DNA from: Cellulomonas palmilytica
GTDB taxonomy: Bacteria > Actinomycetota > Actinomycetes > Actinomycetales > Cellulomonadaceae
Reading direction: 5' to 3'
Assembly: GCF_021590045.1 (NCBI RefSeq)
Contig: NZ_CP062221.1
Coordinates: forward strand, 3,472,001 to 3,536,000
DNA length: 64,000 nucleotides
Shown here: one piece after another, positions 17,669 through 26,397 of the stretch
How the letters are laid out: every line of letters starts with the position of its first letter
Position numbering within the stretch: position 1 is the stretch's first letter
The notes under the pieces: generated by a model
The model's input: the letters and a program-made list of their open reading frames with translations, nothing else
Databases searched by the model: none
Told to the model about the DNA's origin: nothing
Made by a program: the position numbers and the translations under genes

Positions 17669-18502
17669 ATGAGCCCTGCCGTCCCTGCCACCGCCGTCCC
17701 TGCCACCGCCGTCCATGCCACCGCCGTCCATGCCACCCCTGGTGCCGTCGCCGGCGTGCTCGGTCGGGCGGGTTTCAGCCCGTCGACCTACGAGGCGACG
17801 GTCGAGAGCCTGCGCGCCGGGGTGCGCGCGCTGTCCGACCGCGTCGCGGACCTCCCGCGCGCGGCTGGCGACGCGGTGGGCCATGCGTGGGTCCCGGACT
17901 GGTTAGCCGACGCCGTGCGCGCGTGCGCCGACCGGCTCGCGGCGCTCGGTCGCGGCCTCGTCGCCCGCGTCGGTGAGCTCCTCGAGGGCGCCGCGGCGCC
18001 CGTGCTGTTCTTCCTGCGCGCGCACGACTGGATCACGCAGGTCGGGGCACCCGCGTCCGGGGTCGCGGGCGCCGTGCAGCCGTCCGCGTTGCGCGCGACG
18101 CGGACCTGGGACGGCGCGACCGCGAGCGCCTACCGTGCGGCGGTCGTCGGCCAGGCGCCCGCGGCGGCGCAGGTGCACCGCGTCGCGGCGACCGTCGCCT
18201 CGTCGCTGACCGCGTGCGCTGTCGCGGGGCTCGCGTTCTACGTCGCGCTCGCGGTGATCGTCGCGAAGGTCGTGGCGGCGTTCGTGGCGGCGGTCGCGGC
18301 GTTCGGCTCCGGGGTGCTCTCGTGGGCCGGGCTGCTGATCGTCGTCGAGGAGGCCGCGGTCACGAGCGGGATGGTCGTGTCCGCGGTCGCCGGGCTCGTC
18401 GCCGTGCAGGGTGCGGCCGCGGTCGCGACGGTGAACGTCACGGACGCGGCGCGCCACGCGTCCGCCTTCCCGCACGGGCACTGGCCGACGGCGACCGTGT
18501 GA
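17669..18502 (+). CDS. WXG-motif membrane protein, putative type VII secretion substrate
   Basis: 277 residues. After a repetitive VPATA/VHATA head, helical stretches lead to a WDG motif (TWDGATASAYR, Trp near residue 147) in the helix-turn-helix setting typical of WXG100 proteins. The last 100 residues hold two or three membrane segments (ACAVAGLAFYVALAVIVAKVV, WAGLLIVVEEA..., MVVSAVAGLVAV). ATG 17669 has GAGGAG upstream. A 158-bp gap separates it from the EspC-like gene. No known toxin domain was recognised. It converges with the ABC exporter gene, nine bases away. Confidence 0.55.
   Translation: MSPAVPATAVPATAVHATAVHATPGAVAGVLGRAGFSPSTYEATVESLRAGVRALSDRVADLPRAAGDAVGHAWVPDWLADAVRACADRLAALGRGLVARVGELLEGAAAPVLFFLRAHDWITQVGAPASGVAGAVQPSALRATRTWDGATASAYRAAVVGQAPAAAQVHRVAATVASSLTACAVAGLAFYVALAVIVAKVVAAFVAAVAAFGSGVLSWAGLLIVVEEAAVTSGMVVSAVAGLVAVQGAAAVATVNVTDAARHASAFPHGHWPTATV
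17681..17740 (+). repeat. Four 15-bp tandem repeats in the WXG gene
   Basis: Units GTCCCTGCCACCGCC (twice) and GTCCATGCCACCGCC (twice, the last with CCT) encode VPATA, VPATA, VHATA, VHATP. The copy number could vary by slippage. Confidence 0.9.
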
Positions 18503-18511
18503 GGGCGTGGG

Positions 18512-20608
18512 TCAGTCGCGACCCTGGGGCCACGGCGGCGGCCCGAGCGGGTCGACGATCGCGTCGATACCACCGGCGGCCGTGGCGGTCCCGCGCGCGG
18601 GTTCGTCGACGAGGCCGGCGCCGCCGTCGGCGGGCCGGTCCGCGGGCTCGTCGTCCATGACCTCGTCGTCGGGAGCGCGGTCGGCGCGGCGCGCGGGGTG
18701 GTCGGCGGGCGGGTCGTCGGGCTCGTCCGCCAGGACCCGCGAGGTCGCGAGCTGCTGGGCGGCGAGCTCGGCGTACAGTCCACCGGCCGCGACGAGCTCG
18801 GCATGCGTCCCCGACTCGACGATGCGCCCGGCGTCGACCACGTGGATCACGTCGGCGTCGAGCACGGTCGACAGCCGGTGCGCGATGGTCAGGGTGGTGC
18901 GTCCGTGCGCCGCGGCGTCGAGGGCCTCCTGCACGACCCGCTCGGAGACGGTGTCGAGCGCGGACGTCGCCTCGTCGAGCAGCAGCACGGGCGGGTCCTT
19001 GAGCAGCACGCGGGCGATCGCGATGCGTTGCTTCTCGCCACCCGAGAGCCGGTAGCCGCGCTCGCCGACGACGGTGTCGTAGCCCTTCTCGAAGCCCGCG
19101 ATCACGTGGTGGACGTTCGCCGCGCGGCATGCGGCCTCGATCTCGGCATCGGTCGCGTCGGGCTTGGCGTACGCGAGGTTCTCGCGGATCGTCGCGTGGA
19201 ACAGGTAGGTCTCCTGGGAGACGATCCCGACCGACGCGATGATCGAGCGCTGCGTGAGCTCGCGGACGTCCTGGCCGGCGAACAGCACGGTCCCGCCCGA
19301 CACCTCGTAGAGCCGGGGCGCGAGGTACAGCACGGTCGTCTTGCCGGCGCCGGACGGGCCGACGAACGCGACGTGCTGCCCGGGCTCCGCGACGAAGCTC
19401 ACGCCCTGGAGCGTGGCGCGGGACCCGGGCGCGGCGTCGGGGTACCGGAACACCACGTCGCGGAACTCGACGCGGCCGAGCGGGCCGGGTGCGTGCGCGG
19501 CGTCGATCGCGCCGGGCGCGTCGCGGATGACGGGGCGCAGGTCGAGGTACTCGAAGATGCGCGCGAACAGCGCGCCAGACGTCTGCAGGTCCAGCGCGAC
19601 GCGCATGAGGCCGAGCAGCGGCCCGAGCAGGCGCGCCTGGACGGTCGTGAACGCGACGATGGTGCCCGCGGTGATGGTGGGGCTCGCCGGGTCGCGCATG
19701 AGCAGGCCGGACACGAGGTACACGACGGCGGGCACGCTCGCCATGAGCACCTGGACGACCGCGAAGAACCCTTGCCCGCTCATGGCCCGCCGCACCTGCA
19801 GGCGCACCTGGTTGTCGTTCTCCGCGCGGTACCGCGCGGACTCGGACTCCTGCCGGTTGAACGCCTTGGACAGCAGGACGCCGCTCACGCTGAGCGTCTC
19901 CTGCGTGATCGACGTGAGCTCGGACAGCGACTCCTGCGTCTCGCCAGCGATCCGTGCGCGCACCTGCCCGACGCGCCGCTGCACGACGACGAGGCCGGGC
20001 ATGAGCACCACGGCGACGAGCGTGAGGCGCCAGTCGATGAGCACCATCGCGACGAGCGAGGCGACGACGGTGACGGCGTTGCCGAGGATCGTCGTGACGG
20101 TGTTGGTCAGGACGCCAGCGACGCCGCCGACGTCGTTCTGCAGGCGGGACTGGATGACGCCGGTCTTGGTGCGCGTGAAGAAGCCGAGCTCCATCGACTG
20201 CAGGTGCTCGAACAGCCGCACCCGCAGGTCGCCCGTGACGCGGTTGCCGACGGTCGAGGTGAGCCACGTCTGCGTGACGGAGAGCGCGGCGGACGCGAGG
20301 AACAGCGCGACCATGCCGACGACGAGCCGGACCAGCAGCGGGACGTCCGGCCCTGAGCCGTCGACGGGGAACAGCGCGTCGTCGAAGATGCGCTGCACGA
20401 CGAGCGGCGGGACGACGGCGATGCCGGCGGCGACCACGACGATGACGCCGGTCAGGGTGATGCGGGCGCGGTAGGGCCGGAACAGGGTGACGACGCGTCG
20501 GCCCAGGTGGGGCACGCGGGGCGCCTGCGCGTTGAGGCGCCGCTGCGCGGCCTCGTCGAGCGGTCGACCCGCTCCGTGTCCTCGGCCACCCGGCCCGCCC
20601 ATGCTCAC
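18512..20608 (-). CDS. Type I ABC exporter (permease-ATPase fusion)
   Basis: 698 residues: six-helix ABC transmembrane domain (about 45-330) and a complete ATPase domain with Walker A GPSGAGKTT, Q-loop SQETYLF, signature LSGGEKQR, Walker B VLLLDEATSALD and H-loop IAHRLST. All catalytic residues are intact, so it can work as a homodimer; substrate unknown (multidrug or lipid-like). The last 75 residues are an Asp/Pro/Arg-rich tail not usual in the family. GTG 20608 is used because TACCGT (20615-20620) sits six bases upstream and no Shine-Dalgarno is present. Divergent from the HTH/Clp-N operon. Confidence 0.85.
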   Translation of the reverse strand: MSMGGPGGRGHGAGRPLDEAAQRRLNAQAPRVPHLGRRVVTLFRPYRARITLTGVIVVVAAGIAVVPPLVVQRIFDDALFPVDGSGPDVPLLVRLVVGMVALFLASAALSVTQTWLTSTVGNRVTGDLRVRLFEHLQSMELGFFTRTKTGVIQSRLQNDVGGVAGVLTNTVTTILGNAVTVVASLVAMVLIDWRLTLVAVVLMPGLVVVQRRVGQVRARIAGETQESLSELTSITQETLSVSGVLLSKAFNRQESESARYRAENDNQVRLQVRRAMSGQGFFAVVQVLMASVPAVVYLVSGLLMRDPASPTITAGTIVAFTTVQARLLGPLLGLMRVALDLQTSGALFARIFEYLDLRPVIRDAPGAIDAAHAPGPLGRVEFRDVVFRYPDAAPGSRATLQGVSFVAEPGQHVAFVGPSGAGKTTVLYLAPRLYEVSGGTVLFAGQDVRELTQRSIIASVGIVSQETYLFHATIRENLAYAKPDATDAEIEAACRAANVHHVIAGFEKGYDTVVGERGYRLSGGEKQRIAIARVLLKDPPVLLLDEATSALDTVSERVVQEALDAAAHGRTTLTIAHRLSTVLDADVIHVVDAGRIVESGTHAELVAAGGLYAELAAQQLATSRVLADEPDDPPADHPARRADRAPDDEVMDDEPADRPADGGAGLVDEPARGTATAAGGIDAIVDPLGPPPWPQGRD

Positions 20609-20646
20609 CGGGACACGGTAGGTCCACGGCGACCGGGGCGCGCGCC

Positions 20647-20690
20647 GTCAACCGATGTTGACAATCAGACGAGTGTCAACTTATGTTGAC
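20647..20690 (+). promoter_or_regulatory. Promoter and twin operators of the HTH/Clp-N operon
   Basis: TTGACA (20658-20663), a 17-bp spacer and TTATGT (20681-20686) form a near-consensus sigma-70-type promoter, rare in this GC-rich window. Two perfect inverted repeats overlap it: GTCAACCGATGTTGAC (20647-20662) on the -35 and GTCAACTTATGTTGAC (20675-20690) on the -10. They are 28 bp apart, close to whole helical turns. The start codon lies seven bases after the -10, so the transcript is probably leaderless. Confidence 0.8.
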
Positions 20691-20693
20691 GCC

Positions 20694-20909
20694 ATGACCG
20701 GGAACGACTCGTTGCTCACCGCGGCGGGCGCCGCCGAGCCCGCCGAGGGGCTGCGGGCCGTGCGCTCGCTGCGCACGCTCGCGGACCGGCTCGAGGCCCT
20801 CCAGGTCGAGCGCGCCCGCCGTCAGGGCTGGTCCTGGCAGCAGATCGCCGACTGCCTGGGCGTCACGCGCCAGGCGGTCCACAAGAAGTACGGGAAGGTG
20901 GTGCCCTGA
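20694..20909 (+). CDS. Small helix-turn-helix regulator
   Basis: 71 residues. The C-terminal half is a classic HTH: WSWQQIADCLGVTRQAVHKKYGK. The N-terminal half is a helical segment (AVRSLRTLADRLEALQVERARRQG) likely for dimerisation. It is expected to bind the two GTCAAC-N4-GTTGAC palindromes over its own promoter and so repress itself. ATG 20694 was chosen over ATG 20655, which lies upstream of the -10 box and could not be on the transcript. Its stop overlaps the next start (TGATG), so both are made together. Confidence 0.8.
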   Translation: MTGNDSLLTAAGAAEPAEGLRAVRSLRTLADRLEALQVERARRQGWSWQQIADCLGVTRQAVHKKYGKVVP

Positions 20910-21433
20910 TGTTCGAGAGGTTCGCCCGCGACGCCCGCGCCGCGGTCACCCTGGCCCAGGACGAGGCCGGCGCGCTCGGCGCGCCGCGCATCGACTCCGA
21001 GCACGTGCTGCTCGCGGCCGTGCGGACCGACGGCGCCGCGCAGCGCGCGCTGTCGACGCTCGGCGTCCGCCCCGACGACGTGGCAGCCGCGGTCCACGCA
21101 CGGCAGGGGCTCGACGACGACGCGCTCGCGTCCATCGGCGTCGACCTGACCGCGGTCCGCGCGCAGGTCGAGTCCACGTTCGGGTCCGGAGCGCTCGACG
21201 CCGGCCCGCCGACGCACCCGAAGACGTTCACACCCGGGGCCAAGAAGCTCCTCGAGGTCGCGCTGCGCGAGGCCGTGCGGACGCGGCGCCGGACCATCGA
21301 CACCGGTCACCTGCTGCTCGCCGCCGTCCGGCTCGACGACACCGGCGCCCACGCCGCGCTCAGCTCGCTCGGCCTCGCCGACGACGCGGTCCGCGACGCG
21401 GTCACCGCCGCGTGGGCGGCAGGGGCCGCCTGA
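20909..21433 (+). CDS. Stand-alone Clp N-terminal repeat protein
   Basis: 174 residues made of two Clp-N repeats (about 3-60 and 85-160), recognised by FERFARDARAAVTLAQDEA, IDSEHVLLAAVRTDG, FTPGAKKLLEVALREA and IDTGHLLLAAVRLDD. There is no AAA+ ATPase domain, so it is an adaptor-sized relative of the ClpC/ClpA head. It may bind substrates or modulate ClpC. Co-transcribed with the HTH regulator. Paired HTH/Clp-N genes recur in actinobacteria; their role is not established to my knowledge. Confidence 0.85.
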   Translation: MFERFARDARAAVTLAQDEAGALGAPRIDSEHVLLAAVRTDGAAQRALSTLGVRPDDVAAAVHARQGLDDDALASIGVDLTAVRAQVESTFGSGALDAGPPTHPKTFTPGAKKLLEVALREAVRTRRRTIDTGHLLLAAVRLDDTGAHAALSSLGLADDAVRDAVTAAWAAGAA

Positions 21434-21463
21434 CGGACCGCGCCGCCCGTCGTCGCCGTCGGG

Positions 21464-23524
21464 TCAGGCGTCGAGCTTCTCGAGCGACTCGCGCAGCAGG
21501 TCGGCGAACTCGACGATGCCCTTCATGTTGGGGTGCGTCTTGTCGCTGTGCAGCAGGCCCGGGTGCTCCGCGACGTACGCGTGCCAGTCGACGACGTGCA
21601 CGTTCGGGCGGCTCGACGCGAGCTCGACGAGCTTCGCGTTGGCGTCGTCGACCCAGTAGCTGATCCCCACGACCGTGAGCACGAGCACCTGGCGGTCGGG
21701 CCCGATGACGTCGAGCGTCTCCTCGAACGCCTCCACGGAGCCGTCGAACTTGAAGCCGCCGTTCGTGCCGAAGTTGAGCACCACGACCGGGCGCAGGCCG
21801 CCCGCGTCCTTCGCCTTGCGCACGATCTCGGGCGCGTCGAGCCACTTGCGGATGGGCTTGGCGTCGATCGAGATCTGCGGGAACGCGTCGAAGAGCGCGG
21901 GCGCCGCGCCGGAGAGCACCGAGTCGCCGAACCCGACGACGCCCGACCCGTCGATCGCGCCCTGCGCGTCACGGCCCGGACCGGCCGGATCGGCCTGGCC
22001 GCCGCCCGTGCCCGCCTCGGGGTCCTTCGCGTCGGGGTCCTGCTCGGGGTCCTTCGCCGGGTCCTCGGCCTCGGGGTCCTTCGCGTCCGGGTCCTTCGGC
22101 TCGGTCGCCTTCGGGTCGCCGTCCTGCTCGCCGGTGTCCCCCGAGCCGTCGCCGGCCTCCGCCTGCTCCTGGGCGCGCCGCTCGATCTCGCGCTGCGCCG
22201 CCTCGATGGCCTTCTGCGTCGAGGTCACGGCGGGTGCGGTCGCGACCGAGACGACCGCGCCGAGGACGAGCACGCTCGCGAGCACACCGGCGAGCCGGGC
22301 ACCCGGCCGCGGCCCCCGCAGCGCGGCGCCCGCGCGGGCCACGACGGCCCGGAAGCCGTCGCGACGCACCGGCATCTCGACGAACCGGTGGCTCAGGTGC
22401 GCGAGCACGAACGTGAGGGCGAGCGAGACGACCGGCACGCGCCACCACAGCGGCGAGCCCGGCGCGTCACCGAACGCGGCCCCGACGACGAGGATCACGG
22501 GCCAGTGCCACAGGTACAGCCCGTACGACCGGTCGCCGACCCACACCACGGGCCGCAGCTCGAGCACGCGCAGCAGTCCGCTCGGCTGCTCCGCGGCGCA
22601 GCCCGCGACGAGCGCGAGCGCGGCGAGCGACCCGAGCACGATGCCGCCGCGGTACGTGAACGGGTCGTCGTCGCGCAGCAGCGCGACGAGCACGCCGAGC
22701 ACGAGCAGCCCGAGCACGGGCAGCGCGCGAGCGGCGCCCGACGCGCGGGCGGGGCCACCGCCCGCCGCACCCGTGTGCGGGCGGCCCGTCACCGCGATCG
22801 CGAGCGCGGCTCCCGCGAGGAGACCGAACGCGTGCGTCGGGGTGCCGTAGTAGACGCGCGTCGGGTCGTCGCCCGGGGTGTACATGACGGCCATGGCGAC
22901 CGCCGAGGCCACCGCCGCCGCACCGACCGCGAACGCGACGGCGCGCGCGCCGTCGCGTCGGTGCAGGGCAGCGACGCCGAGCACCAGCCCGGCGAGCACG
23001 AGGGGCCACAGGACGTAGAACTGCTCCTCGATGGCGAGCGACCAGAACGGCTGGAACAGCTCGGGCTGCGTCGAGTCGAAGTAGCTGGACCCCGCGGCGA
23101 TCTCGAGCCAGTTGGTGGAGAACGTCCAGGCTCCGAGCCACTGGCGCCGGACGCCGACGAGCAGGTCGGGCTCGACGAGGCGTGCGGCGAGCGTCCCGAC
23201 GACGAGCACGAGCCCGAGCGCGGGCAGCAGGCGACGCGCGCGCCGGACCCAGAAGTCGCGCAGCGCGAGCCCGCTCCCGCCGCCCATGCGCCGGAGCAGC
23301 AGCGTGGTGATGAGGAAGCCGCTGACGACGAAGAACACGTCGACGCCCAGGAAGCCCCCGGGGACCGTGGCGGGCCAGAGGTGGTAGGCGATGACGACGA
23401 CCACGGCGATCGCCCGCAGTCCGTCGAGCCCGCGGATGTGCCCGCTCGTGCGGCGGCGCGTGGTCGGCTCGGGAGCGGTCTGCTCGCCGGACTCCGGACG
23501 CGACGTCGTGGTGGTCACCAGCAC
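21464..23524 (-). CDS. Membrane acyltransferase (type 3) with SGNH-like C-terminal domain
   Basis: 686 residues. The first ~400 form an acyltransferase-3 domain (HIRGLDGLRAIAVVVVIAYHL, GVDVFFVVSGFLIT, SLAIEEQFYVLWP) with about ten membrane spans, which moves acyl groups to envelope sugars. An extracellular linker rich in Asp/Glu/Pro/Lys (about 440-510, repeated KDPDAKDPE/EDPAKDPE) leads to an SGNH-like domain with GFGDSV, a NFGTNG block and HPN near the C-terminus. This architecture is that of OafA-type O-acetyltransferases. Start uncertain: GTG 23524, or GTG 23518 two codons later; both have weak ribosome binding sites. Probably modifies a cell-wall glycan. Confidence 0.85.
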   Translation of the reverse strand: MLVTTTTSRPESGEQTAPEPTTRRRTSGHIRGLDGLRAIAVVVVIAYHLWPATVPGGFLGVDVFFVVSGFLITTLLLRRMGGGSGLALRDFWVRRARRLLPALGLVLVVGTLAARLVEPDLLVGVRRQWLGAWTFSTNWLEIAAGSSYFDSTQPELFQPFWSLAIEEQFYVLWPLVLAGLVLGVAALHRRDGARAVAFAVGAAAVASAVAMAVMYTPGDDPTRVYYGTPTHAFGLLAGAALAIAVTGRPHTGAAGGGPARASGAARALPVLGLLVLGVLVALLRDDDPFTYRGGIVLGSLAALALVAGCAAEQPSGLLRVLELRPVVWVGDRSYGLYLWHWPVILVVGAAFGDAPGSPLWWRVPVVSLALTFVLAHLSHRFVEMPVRRDGFRAVVARAGAALRGPRPGARLAGVLASVLVLGAVVSVATAPAVTSTQKAIEAAQREIERRAQEQAEAGDGSGDTGEQDGDPKATEPKDPDAKDPEAEDPAKDPEQDPDAKDPEAGTGGGQADPAGPGRDAQGAIDGSGVVGFGDSVLSGAAPALFDAFPQISIDAKPIRKWLDAPEIVRKAKDAGGLRPVVVLNFGTNGGFKFDGSVEAFEETLDVIGPDRQVLVLTVVGISYWVDDANAKLVELASSRPNVHVVDWHAYVAEHPGLLHSDKTHPNMKGIVEFADLLRESLEKLDA

Positions 23525-23666
23525 CTCGCTTGCTCGCTGCTGAAGGCCACGGTAGGGGCCGTCAGGTGGACAGGGACGCGGACACTCCGGTCCGCGGCGA
23601 ACCGCCGCACAGGACCGTTCACCCGGAGACTGTCGCCAGACCCCTGGATCACGGCAAACCCGCAGG

Positions 23667-26285
23667 TTACAGCTTTGTCACGGGCGAGAACCGCAGCAGC
23701 AGCCGCTTGGTCCCCTCGGTGCCGAAGTCGACCTTCACGACCGCGTTGTGACCGGATCCCTCGAGCGCGACGACCGTCCCGAGGCCGTACGCGTCGTGCG
23801 TCACGCGGTCGCCGATGTCGAGCGACGGGATCGCCGCCGCGGGGCGCGGGGTCGCGGAGCCGAACGTCGCGCCGGTGGAGGGCAGCGCGGGGCGCTCCTC
23901 GCGCTTGGTGGACGTGTAGCCGCCCGATCCGGCCCGGCCCGAGCCGTACCCGGACCCCGAGCCGGAGCCCGAGCCGTAGCCGCCGGAGCGCCCGCCGGCG
24001 CCGAAGCCCGAGCCCCAGCCGCCGCGCAGCGCGGACGTCGAGGACTCGCGCCGCCGCCAGTCGATGAGCTCCTCGGGCAGGTCCGCGAGGAACCGGCTGG
24101 GCGGGAACTCGTTCGGCACGCCCCAGGCCGTACGGATCGCTGCACGCGAGATGTACAACCGCTCGCGCGCCCGGGTCAGGCCGACGTACGCGAGCCGCCG
24201 CTCCTCCGCGAGCTGGTCCGGGTCGGACAGCGAGCGCATGTGCGGGAACGTCCCGTCCTCCATCCCCGTGAGGAAAACGACCGGGAACTCGAGGCCCTTG
24301 GCGGTGTGCAGCGTCATGAGCGTGACGACGCCGGGCTCGGGCTCGTCGTCCGCGACCTCGTCGCCACCGTCGGGGGTCGGGATCTGGTCGGAGTCCGCGA
24401 CGAGGGACACGCGCTCGAGGAAGTCCGCGAGGTCGCCGTCGGGGTCGCTCTGCTCGAACTCGGTCGCCACGGCGTGCAGCTCGGCGAGGTTCTCGACGCG
24501 GGACGCGTCCTGCGGGTCCTCGCTGCCCCGCAGCTCGGCGAGGTAGCCCGAGCGGTCGAGCACCGCACCGAGCACCTCGGCCGGCCCCGCGGCCGCCGCG
24601 AGCGCGCGCAGCCCCGCCATGAGCTCGACGAACGCACGCAGCCCGGTGACCGCGCGCGTCCCGAGCCCGGGCACCTCGTCGAGCCGCTCGAGCGCGGCCC
24701 CGAACGACATCCGCTCGCGCTCCGCGAACGACGCGACCATCGCCTCCGACCGCTCCCCCAGCCCGCGCTTGGGCACGTTGAGGATCCGCCGCAGGTTCAC
24801 GTCGTCGTCGGGGTTCGCGACCGCGCGCAGGTACGCGATCGCGTCCTTGATCTCGCGGCGCTCGTAGAACCGCGTGCCGCCGACGAGCTTGTACGGCAGC
24901 CCGACGCGCACGAGCGCGTCCTCGATCACGCGGGACTGGGCGTTCGCCCGGTAGAAGATCGCGACGTCGCCCGGCCGCACACCCGCGGAGTCCCCGAGGC
25001 GGTCGATCTCCTCGACGACGAACCGGGCCTCCTCGCGCTCGTCGTCGGCGACGTACGCGACGATCTGCGCGCCCGCGCCCGAGTCGGTCCACAGCCGCTT
25101 GGGCTTGCGGCCCGGGTTCTTGCTGATGACGGCGTTCGCGGCGGACAGGATCGTCTGCGTCGAGCGGTAGTTCTGCTCGAGCAGGATCGTGCGCGCGTCC
25201 GGGTAGTCCGCCTCGAACTCGAGGATGTTGCGGATGTTCGCGCCGCGGAACGCGTAGATCGACTGGTCCGCGTCACCGACGACGGTGAGCTCGCCGCGCT
25301 CGAGCCCGTCCTCGGCGCCCGTGCCGACGAGCTCGCGCACCAGCACGTACTGCGCGTGGTTGGTGTCCTGGTACTCGTCGACGAGGACGTGCCGGAACCG
25401 GCGGCGGTAGTGCTCGGCGACCGCCGGGAACGCCTGCAGCAGGTGCACGGTCGTCATGATGAGGTCGTCGAAGTCGAGCGCGTGCGCCTGGCGCAGCCGC
25501 GCCTGGTAGCGCGTGTAGACCTGCGCGAGCGCGGAGTCGAAGTCGTTCGCGGCTCCCCCGCCCGACGTCGCCGCGAACGTCTCCGGGTCGACGAGCTCGT
25601 CCTTGAGCGACGAGATCTTGGACGCGAGCGCCTTGGCCGGGTACTTCTTCGGGTCCAGGTCGAGCTCGCGCGCCACCAGGGTCAGCAGGCGCTGGGAGTC
25701 CGCGGAGTCGTAGATCGAGAAGCTCGAGCGCAGGCCGAGGGTCTGCGCCTCGCGCCGCAGGATCCGCACGCACGCGGAGTGGAACGTCGAGACCCACATG
25801 CGCCCCGCGGCCGGGCCGATCAGCGCGCCGACGCGCTCGCGCATCTCCGCGGCGGCCTTGTTGGTGAACGTGATCGCGAGGACCTCGCCCGCGCGCGCCC
25901 GGCGCGTGGCGAGCAGGTACGCGATGCGGTGCGTGAGGACGCGCGTCTTGCCCGAGCCGGCACCGGCCACGATGAGGAGCGGACCGCCGTGGTGGGTCAC
26001 GGCCTCCTTCTGCTGCGGGTTGAGGCCCTCGAGCAGCGCCTGCGCGCGGGCCTCGCGCGCCTGTGCGTCGTGCGCGCGCCGCTCGTCGGCCGACGCGTCC
26101 GCCGACGCGTCCGGTGCCCCGTCCGGCGCTCCGTCCGACGACCCGTCGACGGAGTCGCCGCGCGGCGGCACGACCAGCGGGAGCCCGGACGACTCACCCG
26201 CGTGCGAGCGCGAGGCGGCCGCCGCGACGGCCGACCGGAAGGAGCTGCCGAGCGAGTCGGGGAGGTGTTCGAAGAGCGACGTCAT
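23667..26285 (-). CDS. pcrA: ATP-dependent DNA helicase PcrA/UvrD
   Basis: 3'-5' superfamily 1 helicase for repair and removal of RecA filaments. 872 residues. After an acidic, low-complexity head (about 75 residues, SADASADERR) the helicase core begins GLNPQQKEAVTHHGGPLLI. Motifs seen: AGAGSGKT (Walker A), AITFTNKAA, VDEYQDTN (motif II), VVGDADQSIY, LEQNYRS, TLHTAKGLEFP and VGLTRARE. The tail before the C-terminus is a Gly/Ser/Tyr-rich stretch (GYGSGSGSGSGYGSG), then a Tudor-like end (DRVTHDAYGLGTVV). ATG 26285; a TAGGCT lies nine bases upstream. Single gene. Confidence 0.95.
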   Translation of the reverse strand: MTSLFEHLPDSLGSSFRSAVAAAASRSHAGESSGLPLVVPPRGDSVDGSSDGAPDGAPDASADASADERRAHDAQAREARAQALLEGLNPQQKEAVTHHGGPLLIVAGAGSGKTRVLTHRIAYLLATRRARAGEVLAITFTNKAAAEMRERVGALIGPAAGRMWVSTFHSACVRILRREAQTLGLRSSFSIYDSADSQRLLTLVARELDLDPKKYPAKALASKISSLKDELVDPETFAATSGGGAANDFDSALAQVYTRYQARLRQAHALDFDDLIMTTVHLLQAFPAVAEHYRRRFRHVLVDEYQDTNHAQYVLVRELVGTGAEDGLERGELTVVGDADQSIYAFRGANIRNILEFEADYPDARTILLEQNYRSTQTILSAANAVISKNPGRKPKRLWTDSGAGAQIVAYVADDEREEARFVVEEIDRLGDSAGVRPGDVAIFYRANAQSRVIEDALVRVGLPYKLVGGTRFYERREIKDAIAYLRAVANPDDDVNLRRILNVPKRGLGERSEAMVASFAERERMSFGAALERLDEVPGLGTRAVTGLRAFVELMAGLRALAAAAGPAEVLGAVLDRSGYLAELRGSEDPQDASRVENLAELHAVATEFEQSDPDGDLADFLERVSLVADSDQIPTPDGGDEVADDEPEPGVVTLMTLHTAKGLEFPVVFLTGMEDGTFPHMRSLSDPDQLAEERRLAYVGLTRARERLYISRAAIRTAWGVPNEFPPSRFLADLPEELIDWRRRESSTSALRGGWGSGFGAGGRSGGYGSGSGSGSGYGSGRAGSGGYTSTKREERPALPSTGATFGSATPRPAAAIPSLDIGDRVTHDAYGLGTVVALEGSGHNAVVKVDFGTEGTKRLLLRFSPVTKL

Positions 26286-26361
26286 GGCGCGACAAGCCTA
26301 GGCGCCGCCACCGACACCCGGGGACGCCCCGCCGCCCACCGGACGGCCCGCACGCAGTGAC

Positions 26362-26397
26362 TCACCGGTGACTCACCAGTGACTCACCAGCGACTCA
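26362..26397 (-). repeat. 11-bp tandem repeat giving four TGA codons 11 nt apart at a gene end
   Basis: On the minus strand TGAGTCGCTGG, TGAGTCACTGG and TGAGTCACCGG follow one another, and a fourth TGA closes the array. The TGA triplets lie at 26395, 26384, 26373 and 26362; the first is the DUF456 stop codon. An 11-nt period places stops in all three frames. Confidence 0.9.

Noticed and set aside
16459..18502. A complete type VII secretion system
   Set aside because: No EccC-type ATPase, EccB/D/E or mycosin gene is present. Only accessory and substrate-like genes are seen.
20655..20693. ATG at 20655 as start of the HTH regulator
   Set aside because: It lies upstream of the -35 and -10 boxes, so it would not be on the transcript. 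ATG 20694 is seven bases after the -10.
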